This document shows positions 62,522 through 64,000 of a DNA stretch of 64,000 nucleotides, piece after piece. Origin of the DNA: Acanthaster planci. Taxonomy: Eukaryota; Echinodermata; Asteroidea; Valvatida; Acanthasteridae. The translations under genes and the position numbers were made by a program. The number at the start of each line of letters is the position of its first letter. Position 1 is the stretch's first letter. The DNA is taken from the NCBI RefSeq assembly GCF_001949145.1, contig NW_019091361.1, forward strand, positions 3,953,870 through 4,017,869, in the 5' to 3' direction. Below the pieces are notes generated by a model, which saw nothing but the letters and a program-made list of their open reading frames with translations, was not told the DNA's origin and made no database searches.

Positions 62522-63758
62522 ACAAGCCTCGCCTTCGGATCGCCGGCTTGTCCTCAGTTGGAGATGATGGTGGATTGGAAGGGGGGAGGGAGGTAGAAAT
62601 AGCGCGAGAGCCTTCGTGCAGAGGGTTACAATTTCCTTGCAAGGTCTTGGTCATTACTGTCTCAATACATCCAGTTGTGTCATCAGGCAGTTTATTTTTA
62701 ATGGCAGGTGCTTGTTGAAATAAATAGACTACTGCTTACATTGTCTGTGGCTATTGTACATGTACATGGGTACACTTGTGCACACGATATGTGTGCAGAC
62801 TAGTACCAATATTGCTCTTGGACAAATGCATTTATTTCAAATATAGTAAACAATAAACAGAAATGGTTTCAAACAGTTCTGTTAAGTGTTGGAAGTGCCT
62901 GGAAAATTGCTTTCTATCCCGTGCTACATGTATGTAAATTTGAAGCATTTTTTTGGGAGAATTCAGAAGTATTGAAAATGAAGTATGGAAACATTTTAAA
63001 TTATAGGCAGGACATTGTGTCATTTTGTTGGTATTCTGGAATAGAAATTTACTTGGTCAGCTTTTTTGACTAATTGACAGAAAGAGAAAAAGAGCAGATT
63101 CATACAGTGTACTGAATCAATGCACCAGCAGCCTTCTGTAATGAATGACCTGTGAATTATCAGTTTAAAAGTACAGTGCCTTGAAGTTGACAAATACTGT
63201 GCAGTGTTTTCAAACGAGCTTTGAACGGCTGGTACCGGTACAGTTCCGGTTTCTTACACAAAAGGCATCGTGGTTCATTATGATGTACGTTTTAGAACAA
63301 ATCTTGGCAGCAGTGCATGAAATCAGGCCCAACTACCGGTAGTTATCAGACGAAATGCATGAGCACAGTCATTTTTGTTTTGTCATTGTGAGCTTTTGAT
63401 TGGACACCATGGTCCCTATCTAAGAACAAACACCCACAGTTGAGATGGTAAAAACTCCAACAGGATTTTGGCTTTTATGTGGGACTTTAATCTTTACATT
63501 TCTTTCGGACGTTTTGTCTGACCACATTTGCTGCTTGGTCCTGTGGACAGCCACCAGAAGTGGTTGGAAAATGACCGATGTCCAACTGTAATTTCATGCT
63601 CTAGTATTGAAAGGGTCTCCCTATTAATGCAAATCAGTATTCCAACTGAGGGTCATGCACGACCCATCACCCATTTATGTTTTGGCCTTTATTTAAAACA
63701 CTGTAGTCTCCTTGACTGTCACGCTCATGTCCTGTGTTTTATTTGTCTTTCCCTTCAG

Positions 63759-63833
63759 GGCACTGATCACGAGCTGCTGGTGTTGATGGGGGACGATGAC
63801 GTATTGAGAGCGGTCGGTCGGAGAGACAAGCAG
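63759..63833 (+). CDS. Possible internal exon of an unrecognised gene at the right edge
   Basis: A very good acceptor (TTTGTCTTTCCCTTCAG|GG) and a donor (CAAGCAG|GTATTG) frame 25 codons, phase 0 at both ends, encoding GTDHELLVLMGDDDVLRAVG and five further residues. Only this frame is open, and it stays open past the donor to the window end. The stretch is more GC-rich than its surroundings. No family recognised. Confidence 0.33.
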
Positions 63834-64000
63834 GTATTGGCGTTGCCACACAGAGCAGGTTTGCAGCCAGGCGGAAAGGATGGCACTTACGTGTATGCTG
63901 CAGCGCACTGGTCCACAGTGCACGGACACAAGGATTATAGCATTTCAGTAAATCTGACTTGCCGGCGCAGGACTGCAGTTTTAGCGGTGTGCTCGCTTGG

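Larger units (their letters stand above)
50000..62800. repeat. ACATGTAC / ACCGGTAC-rich domain
   Basis: Dozens of short runs of the self-complementary words TACATGTA and TACCGGTA, for example at 51290-51430, 54120-54155, 55240-55350, 58720-58760, 59450-59490 and 60465-60490. They are far sparser left of 47 kb. They explain nearly all ORFs here rich in Tyr/Met or His/Val. No gene is supported apart from the low-confidence exons listed. Confidence 0.85.

Overview
The window is eukaryotic genomic DNA. It holds widely spaced short exons with GT-AG introns, long AT-rich introns and spacers, one 174-base assembly gap, and a dense load of small DNA transposons and microsatellites. There is no operon structure. 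The genes are animal genes. The repeat vocabulary (fold-back elements with GGCCAATTTCATAG ends, TACATGTA and TACCGGTA simple repeats, TAGGCCTA clusters) suggests a marine invertebrate, perhaps an ambulacrarian such as an echinoderm. That taxonomic guess is inference only.

Three genes are firmly recognised, all on the minus strand. At the left is the 5' part of an SLC24-type K+-dependent Na+/Ca2+ exchanger (start 11370, exons at 11130-11370, 3193-3393, 2574-2657 and 1812-1915, the rest beyond the left edge). Next is a complete ten-exon UBE2Q2-like ubiquitin-conjugating enzyme (28263 down to 16937, 390 codons). Third is a complete eight-exon INTS14, the VWA-domain Integrator subunit (39507 down to 32086, 520 codons), with one GC-AG intron. 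Exon phases agree at every junction. From memory, INTS14 and SLC24A1 are close neighbours in human 15q22 and UBE2Q2 is on the same arm, so this looks like a remnant of an ancient linkage group.

Several weaker gene signals are given at low confidence: a possible plus-strand terminal exon convergent with UBE2Q2 (16170-16537), a possible plus-strand first exon (45766-45872), a plus-strand internal exon at the right edge (63759-63833), a secreted-peptide-like first exon (15018-15224 minus), and uncharacterised minus-strand open segments near 31.5-31.9, 56.8-57.1 and 62.2-62.5 kb.

The remainder is repeat-rich non-coding DNA. Clear elements include two hAT-type elements with perfect 8-bp target duplications (8907-9343; 35026-35482), a 1.1-kb element with a 6-bp duplication and ACCCGA-type subterminal repeats (47534-48646), many fold-back MITEs, a tRNA-like SINE (about 38.3-38.5 kb), a 62-bp tandem array (56.2-56.5 kb) and a 24-bp array (61.46-61.57 kb). 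From about 50 to 63 kb the DNA is saturated with the self-complementary motif ACATGT(AC). I found no CRISPR array, phage, bacterial system or convincing new biochemical system.
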